The position numbers were made by a program, and so were the translations under genes. The notes beneath the pieces were generated by a model. That model ran no database searches. It was not told the origin of the DNA and saw only the letters and a program-made list of their open reading frames with translations. Below, piece after piece: positions 6,101 to 6,751 of a stretch of DNA of 6,751 nt (position 1 is its first letter; each line of letters begins with the position of its first letter). Source of the stretch: Proteobacteria bacterium UBA7447 (GTDB lineage: Bacteria; Pseudomonadota; Gammaproteobacteria; Arenicellales; UBA868); assembly GCA_002477475.1 (NCBI GenBank), contig DLPX01000071.1:1-6751 (forward strand), read 5' to 3'.

Positions 6101-6731
6101 AGGACTTTAGGGTGGCAAGGCCCTGTACCGAATCCAGAAATTCCGCGGCAAAGGCTTTGTAGGCTTCCCCGCGTTCAAGGCTTTTCTTCGAGTCAAAGCG
6201 GTGAAAGATCTGCGGCGCGATCAGGGTGAAGAGTGCGGCGCCGAGCATTACCAGGGCGATTGGCACATCAAAAAACGACACAACGGCAAAAATCAGAAAG
6301 GGCGTCAGGATCGAGACGGCGAGCTGGGGCAGATACTGACCGAAATAAATCTCGAGCTGCTCCACGCCCTCGATCATCGCCACAATGGCATCACCCGTGC
6401 GCTCCAGCCCAAAATGAGCAGGGCCCAAACGGGTCACCTGATCGAAGACCACCTGGCGCAGGTGCACCTGCACGCGGGCGGCCGTGTTGTGCGCCACCAT
6501 GGTCCGCAGGTATTCCAGCCAGCCGCGGACCACCATCACCGCGCCCACCCCTATAAAAGGAAGCACCAGATCCTGAACCGGCGCTCCATCAAAAACTTGG
6601 ATGATCAGCCAGCCAAGGAGGCCCAGGCGCGCGATGCCAAACAACACGGCAAGCACACCCACCGCCACCGCGCCAAAAATACGAAGCCTGACGCCCCGGG
6701 TAAATCCCCAGAGCCTTGAATCGAAATACAT
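3144..6731 (-). CDS. Fused CydDC-like ABC exporter with two half-transporters
   Basis: This 1195-residue inner-membrane ATP-driven exporter has the order TMD1 (about 15-310), NBD1 (about 333-570), linker (571-612), TMD2 (about 620-905), NBD2 (about 948-1185). Each TMD has about six hydrophobic segments. NBD1 has Walker A GPSGAGKSS (369-377), Q-loop Q417, signature LSGGQ (473-477), Walker B ILILDE with catalytic E498, and H529. NBD2 has GPSGAGKTT (983-991), Q1031, LSGGQ (1087-1091), LILDE with E1112, and H1143. Both ATP sites therefore look fully active. TMD1 resembles CydD, with IEGVEQLEIYFGQYLPQLAV (120-139) and LDSVQGLATLKSFGQ (199-213). CydDC exports thiols such as cysteine and glutathione, normally as two polypeptides in enterobacteria; no cydAB genes are seen here, so the substrate is open (thiol, lipid, peptide or drug). 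The ATG at 6731 has AGGAG at 6741-6737, five bases upstream. Only 20 bases of upstream sequence are visible. Confidence 0.93.
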   Translation of the reverse strand: MYFDSRLWGFTRGVRLRIFGAVAVGVLAVLFGIARLGLLGWLIIQVFDGAPVQDLVLPFIGVGAVMVVRGWLEYLRTMVAHNTAARVQVHLRQVVFDQVTRLGPAHFGLERTGDAIVAMIEGVEQLEIYFGQYLPQLAVSILTPFLIFAVVSFFDVPIALVMLGAALFTLIAPQIFHRFDSKKSLERGEAYKAFAAEFLDSVQGLATLKSFGQSTARARKLKDTAHALFKSTMWVLATNSLARGITDTGITLGVAVTLAFGAFRVVDGEMSLGVLLLVLMLGVEVYRPLRDMRSLMHNGMLAQSSSQAIFQLMDAKPMVNEVSSPLVVDALEPTVALEGVGFAYPGGRRTTHEGLSFAVAAGERVGFVGPSGAGKSSIVRLLLRFYDPDSGTVKIGGHDLKDLRLEDIRGQIAVVNQDTYLFHGTVGDNLRVGKPDATAEELEAACRAANAHEFVSLLPQGYDTVIGERGIRLSGGQRQRVAIARAILRDAPILILDEALSAVDAENESIIQDALDRLMRGRTTLIFAHRLSSVIDADRILVLNEGGIAEEGTHAELMARHGVYHQLMAAQAEESVGGAIEVDLERVRKTEKMPTYSEEAQFAPTDAIVKAQGLGWLAAARELMKYIVPYKGRLVMTFGFGVTRVLAYIGIGVVGALAVRAVKTGEPFVDLLILLAVMAPVAGVFHWLESWIAHDMAFRLLAEMRIALFEKLDRLAPAYMVRRRTGDMVGMATYDVELVEYFFAHTVAPAFVAVLVPALVMGVLFYFGWIMALVLVPFLVLVALSPFMLRKRVDEMGSRAREALGELNAHAVDSVQGLAEVIAFNYVKARREELTERTEHHHRIRLPFFSDLTFQSALLEVATGLGGLAVVVTGAMLVNAGVLEGAMLPLLTLLAMAAFLPISEISEVSRQLADTLGSTRRLYAVEHEPVPVTDGPGVPVAREGGGVPIVLDEVDFRYETGNRSALDAANFEAEAGKTIALVGPSGAGKTTIAHLLMRFWDPQQGSITLGGHDLRDYRLDDLRGQIALVAQDTFLFNDTLRANILIARPEATEEELAATLERASLSELVAGLPEGLETMVGERGMRLSGGQRQRVAIARAFLKDAPVLILDEATSHLDAVNEQAVRQALEALMTDRTTLVIAHRLSTVRGADKIVALDQGQVIESGTHGELLARGGLYAQLVAHQLAGTAGRSAA

Positions 6732-6751
6732 GCCTTCTCCTGCTGTGAGTC

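Noticed and set aside
6201..6719. A 172-codon plus-strand open frame
   Set aside because: It is antisense to the first membrane domain of the exporter and is very rich in His, Gln, Arg and Lys, typical of a shadow frame.

Overview
The window looks like a stretch of a Gram-negative, probably proteobacterial, chromosome. The coding parts are moderately GC-rich by eye and the protein families (Kef-type antiporter, CydDC-like ABC exporter, small flavodoxin-fold oxidoreductase) fit that group. No marker gene fixes the taxon, so I go no further. I see no transposase, tRNA, rRNA, CRISPR array or phage gene.

Layout from left to right. A small alpha/beta-barrel (ABM-like) protein is at 37-318 (+). 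It is followed by a hairpin, an anti-Shine-Dalgarno tract and a strong intrinsic terminator, together at 351-428 (+). A 156-residue flavodoxin-family protein runs in the opposite direction (444-914, -). Just upstream of it sits a second intrinsic terminator on the minus strand (985-1013), again preceded by a UCCUCCUUCCUCCUC tract. A roughly 500-base intergenic region (1017-1520) holds an AT-rich inverted repeat, a possible minus-strand promoter, and a short minus-strand stretch that reads like the tail of a protein, with a weak terminator-like hairpin after it. A CPA2/Kef-type cation:proton antiporter with a C-terminal TrkA-N domain is at 1521-3128 (+). Only 15 bases separate its stop from the stop of a convergent 1195-residue ABC exporter (3144-6731, -), in which two complete half-transporters are fused in one chain.

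How the genes may fit together. Kef antiporters respond to electrophile and redox stress in enterobacteria and have flavodoxin-fold partners (KefF/KefG). CydDC exporters move thiols. The four genes therefore share a redox/thiol theme, but they are on alternating strands and do not form one operon, so any functional link is inference.

The most interesting signal is not a protein. Two intergenic RNAs, at 351-428 (+) and about 985-1045 (-), flank the flavodoxin gene and point towards it. Both have the same build: a single-stranded UCCUCCU anti-Shine-Dalgarno tract, then AUUGA, then a CCGG-rich terminator stem. They resemble the general idea of the CCUCCUCC-motif small RNAs known from alphaproteobacteria and are the best candidates for something undescribed here.
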